From positions 185,497 through 249,496 of the forward strand of contig NZ_LXYG01000012.1 of the NCBI RefSeq assembly GCF_001650905.1: a stretch of DNA of 64,000 nt, in the 5' to 3' direction. Source of the DNA: Balneola sp. EhC07 (lineage in GTDB: Bacteria; Bacteroidota; Rhodothermia; Balneolales; Balneolaceae). Below, piece after piece: positions 1 through 8,945 of the stretch. Position numbers and translations under genes: made by a program. The number at the start of each line of letters is the position of its first letter. The stretch's first letter is position 1. The notes beneath the pieces are model-generated. The model ran no database searches, was not told where the DNA came from, and was given only the letters and a program-made list of their open reading frames with translations.

Positions 1-1867
1 CGGACATTTGTCCACAATCTTCATTTCCGCTTAACCCATCTACAGCGGTGGAATATTGAGTGTTCATTATTTCGTGAAGAATTTCCTGTGACTTCCATGG
101 TTTTCCTGCATAATTGTATAAATACCCAATATGATGGCTGGGCTCATTTCCATGTGCATATTGGCCTATCAATCCTGAGATGTCGGGTGAGGTATTATCA
201 CCGGTGATGTTAGAGTCCTGATTGAACAATGAATCTAATCTTTGAGTAAAAGCATCTTCTCCGCCCATGAGCTCTATCAGTTTATCCACCTGATGAGGAA
301 CAAACCAACTGTGTTGCCATGCGTTTCCTTCTGTATAGTCAGTATTTACGCGATGAACAGATCTCTTTGGGTCAAAAGGCTCAACCCAATCTCCTTCAGC
401 GGTTTTGCCACGCATAAATTTAGTTTGAGCATCATATACATTTTGCCAGAATCCGGATCTGACAATGAAATGTTCATATTCCGACTCTTTACCGAGCATA
501 AAAGCCATTTGAGCAATCGCCCAGTCATCGAAAGCATATTCCAGGGTTTTAGTGACTGATTCATGCTCAAGTTCAGAAGGAATGTATTGGTATTTGCGAT
601 ACAGATCAGTTCCACGCTTATTTTGCATGGCACTGGCTTTCATCGCTTCGAAAGCAAGTTCGGCGTCATAATCTCTGAATCCTTTGGCATAGGCATCCGC
701 GATCACCGGAATAGCGTGATAACCGGTCATAGTATTGGTTTCATTTCCGTGTAATTCCCAAACAGGAAGCAATCCGTTTTCTTTGTAGAAATCCAGCATA
801 GTTCGGATCATGTCATTCACTCTGTCAGGATTGGTAATAGTAAGCAATGGATGCTGCGCCCGAAAAGTATCCCACAAAGAGTAAATGGTATATTTGGTTT
901 GATCCTGATTGGCATCAGAAAACAAAACCGGAGCCAATTTGGAATGATAAAGAGCGGTATAAAAAATCGTTTTTTTCTCTTCATCTCCCTGAACTTTGAT
1001 CTTGCCGAGTTCTTCATCCCAGACCATTTCAGCAAAGAGTTTGGTTTCGTCAAAATCCCAATCGTCCAGAGTTTCCAGATTTGCTAAAGCTCCTTCTTCA
1101 CTGTTGGATGAAATGGCTACTTTGACGAGAACTTCTCTTCCTGCAGGCTCAAACGCCAGCGTACCAAACGATGTAAATCCTTTGTATTTAGCGGAATCAA
1201 CGATCATAAAGTCTTTTGAGAATTCCATAGCAAAATATACATGTTGATCATTCGCCCAGCCGGAAGATCTTCGGTAGCCGACCAGTTTCTTGTTTTCATT
1301 TTCTCCGATAACTTTGAAATATCCTTCAGTGAAAGAATCCCAATTCAAGCTATATCCCAGATCCAGATTTAAGTATTGAGGATCGCCATATTCGAAAGTA
1401 AATCTATACATGGCTACTCTTTCTGTGGCAGTCATCTCGGCATTGATCTCATAATCATTCAGGAAAACGCTGTAATATCCCGGAGAGCCTTTTTCGCGAT
1501 CGTGAGAAAACTTGGAAGCGTAACTTCTTTTGCTTTCATATTTGGCTGAATCTGACAAGAGCACTTTTCGATTGGTTGGCATGATCAGAATGTCATTCAG
1601 ATCACCAATTCCCGTTCCGCTAAGATGAGTTTGAGCAAAACCGGTTATAATACTATCGGAATAATGATAACCTGAAACCCAATCCCAGCCCGGAGTTCCG
1701 TTTACAGGACTTGGTTGTATCATCCCGAAGGGTAGCGTTGCTCCGGGATAAGTATGTCCGTGTCCACCGGTGCCGATGAATACATCTACGTACTTATTGG
1801 GAGATTCGTAGCTGGAGCATGCAACAAAGAAGATGAAGAGAGGAAGAAATAAATGTGCTTTTTTCAT
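1..1867 (-). CDS. GH92 alpha-mannosidase-like lipoprotein (3' end outside window)
   Basis: Reading the minus strand from the ATG at 1867 gives an uninterrupted frame of about 622 codons that runs off the left edge, so the C-terminus is missing. The N-terminus is a lipoprotein signal (hydrophobic stretch ending FFVACSSY), so the enzyme is probably anchored to the envelope and exported. Family hallmarks of glycoside hydrolase 92 are visible: VDVFIGTGGHGHTYPGA near the start, WDTFRAQHPLLT in the middle, GNEPSHH, and near the edge VDGLSGNEDCGQMS. In GH92 the Glu of the GNEP-type motif and acidic residues of the GNED segment serve catalysis with a calcium ion. Characterised members are mostly exo-alpha-mannosidases that release mannose from glycans. 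The gene stands alone here; the next gene (rdgB) points toward it from 2000. The exact linkage specificity cannot be read from the sequence. Confidence 0.93.
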   Translation of the reverse strand, partial: MKKAHLFLPLFIFFVACSSYESPNKYVDVFIGTGGHGHTYPGATLPFGMIQPSPVNGTPGWDWVSGYHYSDSIITGFAQTHLSGTGIGDLNDILIMPTNRKVLLSDSAKYESKRSYASKFSHDREKGSPGYYSVFLNDYEINAEMTATERVAMYRFTFEYGDPQYLNLDLGYSLNWDSFTEGYFKVIGENENKKLVGYRRSSGWANDQHVYFAMEFSKDFMIVDSAKYKGFTSFGTLAFEPAGREVLVKVAISSNSEEGALANLETLDDWDFDETKLFAEMVWDEELGKIKVQGDEEKKTIFYTALYHSKLAPVLFSDANQDQTKYTIYSLWDTFRAQHPLLTITNPDRVNDMIRTMLDFYKENGLLPVWELHGNETNTMTGYHAIPVIADAYAKGFRDYDAELAFEAMKASAMQNKRGTDLYRKYQYIPSELEHESVTKTLEYAFDDWAIAQMAFMLGKESEYEHFIVRSGFWQNVYDAQTKFMRGKTAEGDWVEPFDPKRSVHRVNTDYTEGNAWQHSWFVPHQVDKLIELMGGEDAFTQRLDSLFNQDSNITGDNTSPDISGLIGQYAHGNEPSHHIGYLYNYAGKPWKSQEILHEIMNTQYSTAVDGLSGNEDCGQMS

Positions 1868-1943
1868 AACAGAATGATACAAAAATTGACCAAGGTTTTC
1901 GAGACTTCTGTGTAATCTTCCGGGGCATTCTGAACGAGGTGAA

Positions 1944-1987
1944 ATTAGAATGTAGGGACGCAAAATCTTGCGTCCCTACATTCTAAT
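1944..1987. repeat. Perfect 20-bp inverted repeat, GTAGGNNCG family
   Basis: Arms of 20 bp (1944-1963 and 1968-1987) are perfectly complementary around a 4-nt AATC loop; the core reads GTAGGGACGC/GCGTCCCTAC. It lies downstream of the rdgB stop and upstream of the GH92 start. There is no clean U-tract, so it looks more like a dispersed palindrome than a plain terminator. Related palindromes with a GTAGG...CCTAC frame occur at 5213-5242 and 59900-59937. Confidence 0.85.
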
Positions 1988-1999
1988 AATAGAAATTCA

Positions 2000-2578
2000 C
2001 TAATCTTCCAAAAACTCTAAAAACCTCTGAACAGCTTTTCCTCTATGACTGATCAGGTTTTTGATATTAGGATCCATCTGAGCGAAGGTCTCTGCAAATT
2101 CATTCGGCATGAAGATCGGATCGTAGCCAAAGCCTTTTTTACCGATCTGATCTTCGATAATTTTTCCTTTACAAACTCCTTCGAATGTCCATTCCTGGTC
2201 TCCATCAACTAACGCGACAACGGTTCGGAATTGTGCTGCGCGGTTTTCTTTTCCTTTTAGCGCTTCCAATAACTTCAATACATTATCCTGATAAGAAGCA
2301 TTTTCGCCAGCATAACGCGCAGAATAAACTCCGGGTGCACCATCTAAAGCTTCCACTTCTAATCCGGTATCGTCAGAAAGAGCAGGAATTCCGGTTTGTT
2401 GATTTACATAACGCGCTTTTTTGAGAGCATTTCCTTCAAGTGTTGGTTTATCTTCTTCTACTTCTTCCAGATCGGGGAAGTCGAGAGCAGAAAACACATC
2501 AATACCCAGATGAGCAACTAATTGCTTCATTTCTTCGATCTTATTCTTATTCCGGGAAGCGAGAATCAGCTTATCCAT
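2000..2578 (-). CDS. rdgB: RdgB/HAM1 XTP/dITP diphosphatase
   Basis: The 192-residue protein has the usual length and motifs of the Ham1/RdgB family. It starts LILASRNKNKIEEMKQ and contains the SDDTGLEVEALDGAPGVYSARYAG segment and GFGYDPIFMP. The family hydrolyses non-canonical purine triphosphates (XTP, dITP, ITP) to monophosphates plus pyrophosphate, cleaning the nucleotide pool in the cytoplasm. The start codon overlaps the end of the upstream SemiSWEET-like gene by 8 nt, so the two are very likely translationally coupled. It is the last gene of a three- or four-gene minus-strand operon with the PfkB-type kinase, and a perfect palindrome follows the stop. The assignment is firm. Confidence 0.96.
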   Translation of the reverse strand: MDKLILASRNKNKIEEMKQLVAHLGIDVFSALDFPDLEEVEEDKPTLEGNALKKARYVNQQTGIPALSDDTGLEVEALDGAPGVYSARYAGENASYQDNVLKLLEALKGKENRAAQFRTVVALVDGDQEWTFEGVCKGKIIEDQIGKKGFGYDPIFMPNEFAETFAQMDPNIKNLISHRGKAVQRFLEFLED

Positions 2579-2843
2579 CTAACAACTCTTCTTTTCGGGG
2601 GTTTAGTTTGTAGTAAAGATTTATAGCACTTCCTACGGTTAACATTGCATTCAATACTGTGAAAATAAGATCTTCAGTCAGGATCGAATAAACGGTGAGA
2701 AGTAAACTTGAGGAGACATACATCAGAATAAAAGCGAGACTGATATCCGTTTTTCCCATTTTGATGGTTTGCCAGGTTTGGGGAATCCATGCTCCAATTA
2801 ATATACCAAATCCTGCCCAGCCCAATAGTTCTATTCCGCTCAT
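2571..2843 (-). CDS. SemiSWEET/PQ-loop small membrane transporter
   Basis: A 90-residue protein with three hydrophobic segments (about residues 5-22, 34-54 and 61-79). A PQ motif (GAWIPQTWQTIKMGKTD) follows the first helix, as in bacterial SemiSWEET/PQ-loop proteins. SemiSWEETs dimerise to make a six-helix pore and move sugars or related small solutes. It overlaps the upstream PfkB kinase by 4 nt and the downstream rdgB by 8 nt, so all three are co-transcribed. The coupling suggests a substrate related to the kinase, perhaps a sugar or nucleoside, but that is inference. The substrate cannot be told from the sequence. Confidence 0.8.
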   Translation of the reverse strand: MSGIELLGWAGFGILIGAWIPQTWQTIKMGKTDISLAFILMYVSSSLLLTVYSILTEDLIFTVLNAMLTVGSAINLYYKLNPRKEELLDG

Positions 2844-3835
2844 AATGTATGATTTTGAATTTCTTTGATCGCTTTCATGTTTAAACGCGGTCCGTATTGT
2901 GATACAATTTTGGAAGAAGCTAAACTCGCAAGTTTACCTGATCCTGCATAAGTGTGTCCATTGGTGATGCCATATAAAAAAGCGCCGGCAAACATATCGC
3001 CTGCTCCGTTGGTGTCAACAGCATTAACTTCATAAGGTTCTATATCGACAAAAGTATCACCGTCAAAGATCATAGCACCGTTTTTTCCCTGAGTTATCAC
3101 AAAGCGTTTTGCAATTTTCTTTAACTCCTCTCTGGCAACATTGATATTAGAACTGTCTGTGAATTTGAGAGCTTCTTCTTCATTACAAAACAGCAGATCT
3201 ACAGAGTTTCCAATAACTTCATGAAAAAGTCCTTTAAACCCTTCCACAATCGACGGATCAGATAAGGTGATAGAGGTTTTTACTCCATGTTTTTCCGCTA
3301 ATTGCTTCGTGAGCTTCATAGCCTCAAATGCTGTTGGTGAAGCCACTAAATAGCCTTCCAAATAAATGTATTCTGATTCCTTTATAGCGTCTTCGCTTAC
3401 CTCATCTGTAGAAAGTGAAGTTGTGATACCCAGAAAAGTATTCATAGTTCTGTCGGCGTCATCGGTGATCATAACGAGGCATTTCCCTGTGATTCCTTCT
3501 TCCCGTTTCATCCCATCCAGATTGGTTGAGATGCCGGCGTCAGCCAGATCTTCTAAATAAAAATTACCGAATTCATCATCAGCAACTTTGCATGAATAAA
3601 ATGCTTTACCTCCGAACTGAGATACAGCCATAACTGTATTAGCAGCTGAACCACCCGATTTTCTGTTTGATTCTTCAGGATTGATAGCCCTGATAAGCCG
3701 GGTTTGTGTTTCTTCATCAACTAAAGTCATTAAACCTTTTTTGATTTCATGGTCGGTGATGAAATCCCGGCTTACTTCAAAATCGATATCAACAAGTGCA
3801 TTGCCGATACCATATACATCATATTTTTTTGTCAT
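2840..3835 (-). CDS. PfkB/ribokinase-family carbohydrate or nucleoside kinase (adenosine kinase-like)
   Basis: A 331-residue cytoplasmic kinase. The N-terminal GNALVDIDFEVS segment, the KSGGSAANT signature (PfkB box 1) and the C-terminal VDTNGAGDMFAGAFLYG (PfkB box 2, with the anion hole and catalytic Asp of GAGD) place it in the ribokinase fold. Long members with this N-terminus are usually annotated as adenosine kinase, but members also phosphorylate sugars, so substrate remains open. It overlaps the SemiSWEET-like gene by 4 nt, with rdgB next. A purine-salvage reading (adenosine kinase beside a purine triphosphate-cleansing enzyme) would fit. The unknown protein at 3852-4478 lies only 16 nt upstream on the same strand. 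Confidence 0.88.
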   Translation of the reverse strand: MTKKYDVYGIGNALVDIDFEVSRDFITDHEIKKGLMTLVDEETQTRLIRAINPEESNRKSGGSAANTVMAVSQFGGKAFYSCKVADDEFGNFYLEDLADAGISTNLDGMKREEGITGKCLVMITDDADRTMNTFLGITTSLSTDEVSEDAIKESEYIYLEGYLVASPTAFEAMKLTKQLAEKHGVKTSITLSDPSIVEGFKGLFHEVIGNSVDLLFCNEEEALKFTDSSNINVAREELKKIAKRFVITQGKNGAMIFDGDTFVDIEPYEVNAVDTNGAGDMFAGAFLYGITNGHTYAGSGKLASLASSKIVSQYGPRLNMKAIKEIQNHTL

Positions 3836-3851
3836 GTTTAGTTAGTTATAG

Positions 3852-4478
3852 CTATTGAATAAATCTTTTGGCTTGTTCCCATGCTTCTTTTATAATTTGT
3901 CTAGACAACCTAATAATATCATCTTCAATCATTTGAATTTCATCTAAATTATTTTCAGGGTTTGACTCTAATAATACATTTTCAATTAATATCTCATATT
4001 CAACTAACTTTTCATCAAGTATTAGATGAGTGCTTGTGTTATCCTCATTTTGGTTAGGATTTAACATCAGTCTTACATTACTTATTAGGTCTTTATTTTT
4101 TGCTTCAATCGGTAATACGTTTTCTGTTAAGTCTTTAAAAAAAATTTCTAACCAATCCTTTTCAGAAAGATGAGAATACCTTTTTTCTTTTTCTATCTTA
4201 ATTCTTTCTAGAGAACCATAGAGTTTACTCGAAATACTTAAGAGCTCACTAGTATTTTTTCTAAAAACTTGAACCCACTCCATTCTAGCTGATGAAAGTT
4301 TATTAAATTTTAGTTGAAGAAAAGTAAATGTTGTACCAAGAAAGGCAAGTATTATTGGGACTATTATAGACCAGTCAAGTACTTGACTAGATTCTAACAT
4401 TGTCTGGTTTATTTCCTGAATTGATGTATCCAGTTCCTTAATTTGATTTGCTACTTTTACTAATAATGAGTCTGACAT
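3852..4478 (-). CDS. Unknown single-pass membrane protein with long charged tail
   Basis: I do not recognise this 208-residue protein. It has an N-terminal amphipathic stretch (about residues 1-33, heptad-like I/L spacing), one clear transmembrane helix (about 36-58, WSIIVPIILAFLGTTFTFLQ), and a cytoplasmic or periplasmic tail of mixed charge rich in Glu, Lys, Asn and Ile, probably helical. The coding sequence looks visibly more AT-rich than the neighbouring kinase. The start at 4478 is ATG with an AT-rich leader. It precedes the PfkB gene by 16 nt on the same strand and could be its first operon partner. Its composition instead suggests a later insertion. No catalytic motif is visible. Confidence 0.65.
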   Translation of the reverse strand: MSDSLLVKVANQIKELDTSIQEINQTMLESSQVLDWSIIVPIILAFLGTTFTFLQLKFNKLSSARMEWVQVFRKNTSELLSISSKLYGSLERIKIEKEKRYSHLSEKDWLEIFFKDLTENVLPIEAKNKDLISNVRLMLNPNQNEDNTSTHLILDEKLVEYEILIENVLLESNPENNLDEIQMIEDDIIRLSRQIIKEAWEQAKRFIQ

Positions 4479-4560
4479 ATTTTAATTTCCGATCATTTAT
4501 GTTCAAAAAAATTCATATTTGTTAGTATAAGGTTAAAGTCTTAATAGGTGAAAATAAAGC

Positions 4561-5196
4561 ATGCAAAAATTACAGTTATTTCTTCAAAAAAGACTAGAAT
4601 CTCAACTTCCGGGAAAAAATGCACAGAATTTGATGCGTCCGGCTCCAAAGATTGAGCGTAAAAATGAAATGACTTACAAACCATCTTCCGAAAACTTCAG
4701 AAACAGCAGTGTGTTAGTTCCTGTTATAACATGGACGGAAGAACCTGAAATTATGTTTACTCTAAGAACAGAGGGAATTAAGCATGGTGGGCAAATTAGC
4801 TTTCCCGGAGGCGGGAAAGAGGGAGATGAAAGTATAGAGGAAACCGCTTTACGTGAAGCTCATGAAGAAACGGGTTTAAAACCGGAAAATGTAGAAGCAG
4901 TTGGTCGTTTAACTCCACTTTATATAAATCATTCGGAAAATATGGTTACTCCTGTAGTCGGTTTCATAAAAGAAGAACAGGAATTTTGTGCAAACCCGAA
5001 TGAAGTTGATGAGATCTTCTCGGTTCCAATTTCAAAGCTGGTGAATGGAGAGTTTTCGAAAGTTGAGGATTGGAAGCTACGCGATTTGGATTACAGTATT
5101 CCTCTGTGGGATGTACATAAAGTACCTCTCTGGGGAGCAACGGCTATGATGCTAAGCGAGTTTGTGGAGTTGTACAAAGAGTTTTTGGAAGAATAG
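4561..5196 (+). CDS. Nudix hydrolase, CoA diphosphatase type (NudL-like)
   Basis: The 211-residue protein carries a full Nudix box (about residues 84-106, ending ALREAHEETGL), which binds the catalytic divalent metal. Just before it lies the HGGQISFPGGG motif (about 75-85), typical of the NudL/Pcd1 subgroup that splits coenzyme A into phosphopantetheine and adenosine 3',5'-bisphosphate. Length and layout match that subgroup. It is transcribed alone, divergent from the unknown gene at 3852-4478, and converges on the DAO-family gene with a perfect 30-nt palindrome between them. Activity on CoA is inferred from the subgroup motif. Confidence 0.88.
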   Translation: MQKLQLFLQKRLESQLPGKNAQNLMRPAPKIERKNEMTYKPSSENFRNSSVLVPVITWTEEPEIMFTLRTEGIKHGGQISFPGGGKEGDESIEETALREAHEETGLKPENVEAVGRLTPLYINHSENMVTPVVGFIKEEQEFCANPNEVDEIFSVPISKLVNGEFSKVEDWKLRDLDYSIPLWDVHKVPLWGATAMMLSEFVELYKEFLEE

Positions 5197-5212
5197 TGAT
5201 TTTTTGATATCC

Positions 5213-5242
5213 GGTAGGTGCGTATGGCCATACGCACCTACC
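5213..5242. repeat. Perfect 30-nt palindrome (GTAGG family)
   Basis: The 15-bp arms GGTAGGTGCGTATGG / CCATACGCACCTACC meet with no loop, between two convergent genes. The outer GTAGG...CCTAC frame matches the repeats at 1944-1987 and 59900-59937, while the centre differs. It may also help terminate transcription from either side, though no U-tract follows. Confidence 0.82.
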
Positions 5243-5265
5243 GTGTAATTTTCCTAAAAGCTAGT

Positions 5266-6369
5266 TCAAACCAACTCAGAAGCTTTTTTACCTAAGTTCA
5301 TTCCTAAAGCCACGCCCATGCCGCTAAGTCCGGCCGCAAGTACACAGTTCTTGTCAATGTCTTCTAAGATATAAGATTTGGATTCGGTGAAGCCCATAAT
5401 TCCCGACCACTCTTGCTCTATTTTCCAGCCTTCGGGTAATTCCAAAGTATCATTGGCAAAGCTGACAAGGTATTTTTTGATCTCTTCATTTACTCCAAAC
5501 TCAGAAGTGGTTTCGGCGTCGTGATTGATGTTTCGCCCTCCGCCAATCAGAATTCTGTTGTCGCCGACATTTCTGAAATAGACATATCCTTTGTTGTAAT
5601 GAAAGGTGCCTTTCCACTTTGGCTGATCTATTTCTTTGGTAATAAAAACATAACCTCTCCCAGGTTTTATATTGATTTTCGGGAAGATTTTATCTGTAAA
5701 GGCATTGGTGGCAATGATCAATTTTTCTGCCTGAAAGCGGATTTGAGATTTAGAGGAAACAAGATTTGTTTCAGTATCAATGTGATCGATGTTCGTATTC
5801 CATCTGAACTCTATTCCAGATTGAATGCATTTTTCATATAAAGTCCGGATCATCTTACCGGGATGCAGCATCCCTTCCACTCGATTGTAGAAAGATGGAA
5901 ATGACAAATAAGTCCCGACTTCAAAGACTTCTTTTTCACCGATCATTTCTTCCATAATAGAATTCAACCGGGGAACGTAGTCTGATAATCTTACATATTC
6001 ATCTGAATCTGTGAATATTTCCCATCCTCCACAGGAATCATAATCAATGTTTTCATCTCCAAGAGTTTCACGCAATAACAACAATCCATTATAACGATCC
6101 TGAATTCGTTGTTTTATAACTTCTTCAGTTTCTAATTCCAGATCTGCAACCAGTTCACCGACACTTCCAATACAGGCAAAACCGGCATTTCGTGTACTTG
6201 CTCCTAAGGGATAAAATCCACGATCAATCACTAATACTTTTGCACTTGGATGTTTTTTCTTAAAAAAATATGCGGAAGAAAGCCCGGTTAACCCGGCACC
6301 TACTACTATCAGGTCATGTTTCTGATTATAGAGTTCTTCTTCCCAGTAAGATCTTTTAGGTTCAGGCAT
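5266..6369 (-). CDS. FAD-dependent oxidoreductase, DAO family
   Basis: The 367-residue protein has an N-terminal dinucleotide-binding fold (LIVVGAGLTGLSSAYFF, about residues 20-36) and the DAO-family segment GASTRNAGFACIGS. Near the C-terminus GLSGMGVALGMNLGKKASE closes the FAD site. The family oxidises primary or secondary amines of amino acids and derivatives (sarcosine, glycine, gamma-glutamylputrescine, D-amino acids). The exact substrate is not readable. There are only 2 nt between its start and the stop of the upstream M20 amidohydrolase on the same strand, so the two form an operon. A sequential use, deacylation of an N-acyl amino acid then oxidation of the amine, is a plausible inference. 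Confidence 0.88.
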   Translation of the reverse strand: MPEPKRSYWEEELYNQKHDLIVVGAGLTGLSSAYFFKKKHPSAKVLVIDRGFYPLGASTRNAGFACIGSVGELVADLELETEEVIKQRIQDRYNGLLLLRETLGDENIDYDSCGGWEIFTDSDEYVRLSDYVPRLNSIMEEMIGEKEVFEVGTYLSFPSFYNRVEGMLHPGKMIRTLYEKCIQSGIEFRWNTNIDHIDTETNLVSSKSQIRFQAEKLIIATNAFTDKIFPKINIKPGRGYVFITKEIDQPKWKGTFHYNKGYVYFRNVGDNRILIGGGRNINHDAETTSEFGVNEEIKKYLVSFANDTLELPEGWKIEQEWSGIMGFTESKSYILEDIDKNCVLAAGLSGMGVALGMNLGKKASELV

Positions 6370-6371
6370 TG

Positions 6372-7559
6372 TTATTTCTTCAACACCAATGCTGCCATTA
6401 ACGGAGCAGCTGTTAAAAAGAATCGATCATCCACATTATATTTAGGGTGATGCCAAACGTAAGTAGACTCCGACTCTTCACTTCCACTTCCAACAAAAAA
6501 GAAAGCTCCCGGAAAAATCTCCTGATAAAATCCGAAATCCTCTCCTGCCATGCTGGGTCGTTCAACTTCAATAGCAGATTCATTTCCGAATAATTCCTGT
6601 GTTGTTTCAAGAACATTCATAGTCTCAGCTTCAGAATTTATAACAGCGGGATAACCTCTTCGATATTCCAATGAATAACCTCCTCCATGGGCTTCAGTAA
6701 TCCCTTTTAACAGATCATGAAGTCTTTGCTCGATCAAATCTTTAGTGTCCTTGCTGAAAGTACGCACGGTTCCATACATACGTACTTTTTCGGGGATGAT
6801 ATTATGAGCAGTTCCGCCTTCAATTTTACCGATTGTAACCACAGCTGATTCAGTTGGATCAACAGAACGACTGACTATAGTTTGCGCTGCTGTGATGAAA
6901 TGTGACGCAATAACAACGGGATCTACTGCTTCATGAGCACGTGCGGCATGACCGCCTTTCCCGGTAATCACAATGTCAATTTCATCGGGACTAGCCATGA
7001 ATTCCCCAATTCTGATCGCAGCTGTTCCGGGTTTATGGCTTGGAGAAGTATGAAGTCCATAAATAGCATCAACATTTTTAGATTGAAGAAACCCTGTATC
7101 ACATAAGAGTTTTCCTCCACCTGGAAGTTTTTCTTCTCCGGGCTGAAAAACTAAAAGTACGGTTCCTTCGATCTCATCTTTCAATTCCATCAAGATTCGG
7201 GCAACACCTAATAAATTTGAAGTATGAGCGTCATGTCCACAGCAATGAGCAGCACCTTCATTTTTTGAGAAGAAGTCTTTTTTGAAATCTCCTTCTTCGG
7301 TCATTGCAAGAGCGTCGATGTCGGCACGTAGCGCTATTACACGATCTGATTTCTTATTTCCTTCAATAATACCTACACAACCTGTTTCCAATGGACTTTC
7401 ATATGGAATTCCGAGTTTATCAAGTTTAGATTTAATGAATTTTGTTGTTTCAAATTCCTTATAACTCACTTCAGGGTGTTGATGCAGATACCGTCTGGTT
7501 TCGATCATTTCCTGATGAAAATTCTTAGTGAGTTCTTTTATTTTGTTGTGAAGGTTCAT
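6372..7559 (-). CDS. M20 family amidohydrolase (N-acyl-amino-acid hydrolase type)
   Basis: A 395-residue zinc peptidase-fold enzyme of the M20D/AmhX/hippurate hydrolase group. Motifs in order: RADIDALAM, AAHCCGHDAHTSNLLG (metal ligands His and the group's Cys), PGEEKLPGGGKLL, GLHTSPSHKPGT, a dimerisation lid domain around residues 190-305, and MAGEDFGFYQ near the end. Such enzymes hydrolyse amide bonds of N-acyl amino acids or similar small conjugates in the cytoplasm. It is the first gene of a two-gene operon with the DAO-family oxidase. The ATG at 7559 gives a typical N-terminus with no signal peptide. Confidence 0.92.
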   Translation of the reverse strand: MNLHNKIKELTKNFHQEMIETRRYLHQHPEVSYKEFETTKFIKSKLDKLGIPYESPLETGCVGIIEGNKKSDRVIALRADIDALAMTEEGDFKKDFFSKNEGAAHCCGHDAHTSNLLGVARILMELKDEIEGTVLLVFQPGEEKLPGGGKLLCDTGFLQSKNVDAIYGLHTSPSHKPGTAAIRIGEFMASPDEIDIVITGKGGHAARAHEAVDPVVIASHFITAAQTIVSRSVDPTESAVVTIGKIEGGTAHNIIPEKVRMYGTVRTFSKDTKDLIEQRLHDLLKGITEAHGGGYSLEYRRGYPAVINSEAETMNVLETTQELFGNESAIEVERPSMAGEDFGFYQEIFPGAFFFVGSGSEESESTYVWHHPKYNVDDRFFLTAAPLMAALVLKK

Positions 7560-7670
7560 GCTTTTATGGATGAAATTAGATGAAGGAATAATATATATAC
7601 TTAGCTATCAAATCTGTAACTTTAGATTAAAGCAAGCGTACGGATTGTCTGTGCATTCAAATAGAAAAAT

Positions 7671-8945
7671 ATGAAAAATAGATCCTGGGAAATAATTGTT
7701 GCAGGCCTGTTCTTATTACTGGTGGCTATTATTATCACTTCAAAGGCTGATGATAATAATCATTCACAAGATGAAGAGAAGTATACAGCCAATGCAACGG
7801 CAAAAGCCACATCTTCAGACAAGTCAAAAACCTCTACAAGAAGTGTAACGGTTATTGATGTTGAAGAGCTCGCAAAGATGGAAGAGCTTAAAGAACTGGA
7901 AGAGCTGAAATCTCTGGATGGTCTAGAGAAACTGAAAAGTTTAGCGGCATTGATTCCTGAAGAAGCTAAGCAGGAGATGATGACAGAATTAGAAGCTGCT
8001 TTAAAAGAACTTGAAGATGACAGTTTTTCCATCAACATTGATCTGGCTGAAGGCTTGTTGATGCTTAAAAAAGAGTATAAAGTAACTCCGGGCGAATGGA
8101 GCAATGTATCGCCGGGAGTTTATGCATTTACTGAAGAGTTTGATGCAACAGGATTGAATGATATTTCTGTTCAGTTAACATCAGGTTCAATAGTATTGGT
8201 TGGTTCTGATAATGCTAAAGCATCTATATCTGTAAAAGCTTCAGGAGATATAGCATCAAAAGAATCATTGAAAGAAATGGTGTCGGTATCAACAAAAAAG
8301 AACGGATCTTCTGCAGAACTCAGAGTAGTTAATACTAAAAGCAACGATTCAAATATTCAGATGCAAACCACTATTTATATCCCGTCCTCAATGGATGTTA
8401 CTTCTTTTACAAGTGGCGGACATATTGAAGCGACAAACTTTCAAGGTGATGTAGAATGCAAAACTTCAGGTGGACATATAACTTTAAAGGATCTTTCCGG
8501 TGATATAACAGCATTTACGGAAGGTGGACATATAAAAATGTCAGATTCAAAAGGAGACGCATCATTGAAATCTTTGGGTGGACATTTATCAGCTGTCAAT
8601 TTTGAAGGTGATCTGGAAATGAGTACATCCGGTGGAAATGTTTCCGGTAAAGACCTTTCAGGAAGTACGAATGCATTTTCAAGCGGAGGAAATATCAAAC
8701 TGAGTTTTCTCAGCATTGGTGGAGATATACAAGCCAGAAACGGAGCCGGACAGATAGACCTTTTTCTTCCTGCTGATGTTAATGTTGATCTGAACGTGAA
8801 CGGCACAAAAGTAGAGATCGATGAAGCCTTTTCCTTCAATGGAAGGAAAAAGAAAAACCACATCATAGGAAAAATTGGTAAAGGTGGAGTAGAAGTTGTA
8901 GCCAAAACAGGATACGGTACCGTATCGATCAATAAGAATGAGTGA
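7671..8945 (+). CDS. DUF4097-type membrane-anchored beta-repeat protein
   Basis: The 424-residue protein has three parts. There is an N-terminal membrane anchor (about residues 7-24, LFLLLVAIIITS), then a Glu/Leu/Lys-rich helical stretch (about 60-120) with repeated EELKELEEL-like segments, probably coiled coil. The last part is a C-terminal right-handed beta-repeat domain built of turns such as SGGHIEATNFQGD, SGGHITLKDLSGD, EGGHIKMSDSKGD and SGGNIKLSF. That repeat is the DUF4097/adhesin-like beta-helix seen in envelope proteins and near anti-sigma systems. No anti-sigma domain is visible here. It overlaps the MnmD-like gene by 8 nt. Function is unknown; a surface or periplasmic scaffold is the safest reading. 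Confidence 0.8.
   Translation: MKNRSWEIIVAGLFLLLVAIIITSKADDNNHSQDEEKYTANATAKATSSDKSKTSTRSVTVIDVEELAKMEELKELEELKSLDGLEKLKSLAALIPEEAKQEMMTELEAALKELEDDSFSINIDLAEGLLMLKKEYKVTPGEWSNVSPGVYAFTEEFDATGLNDISVQLTSGSIVLVGSDNAKASISVKASGDIASKESLKEMVSVSTKKNGSSAELRVVNTKSNDSNIQMQTTIYIPSSMDVTSFTSGGHIEATNFQGDVECKTSGGHITLKDLSGDITAFTEGGHIKMSDSKGDASLKSLGGHLSAVNFEGDLEMSTSGGNVSGKDLSGSTNAFSSGGNIKLSFLSIGGDIQARNGAGQIDLFLPADVNVDLNVNGTKVEIDEAFSFNGRKKKNHIIGKIGKGGVEVVAKTGYGTVSINKNE

Noticed and set aside
1944..1987. Ordinary intrinsic terminator of rdgB
   Set aside because: The stem is perfect but has no U-tract on either side and matches a dispersed family, so it is listed as a repeat.
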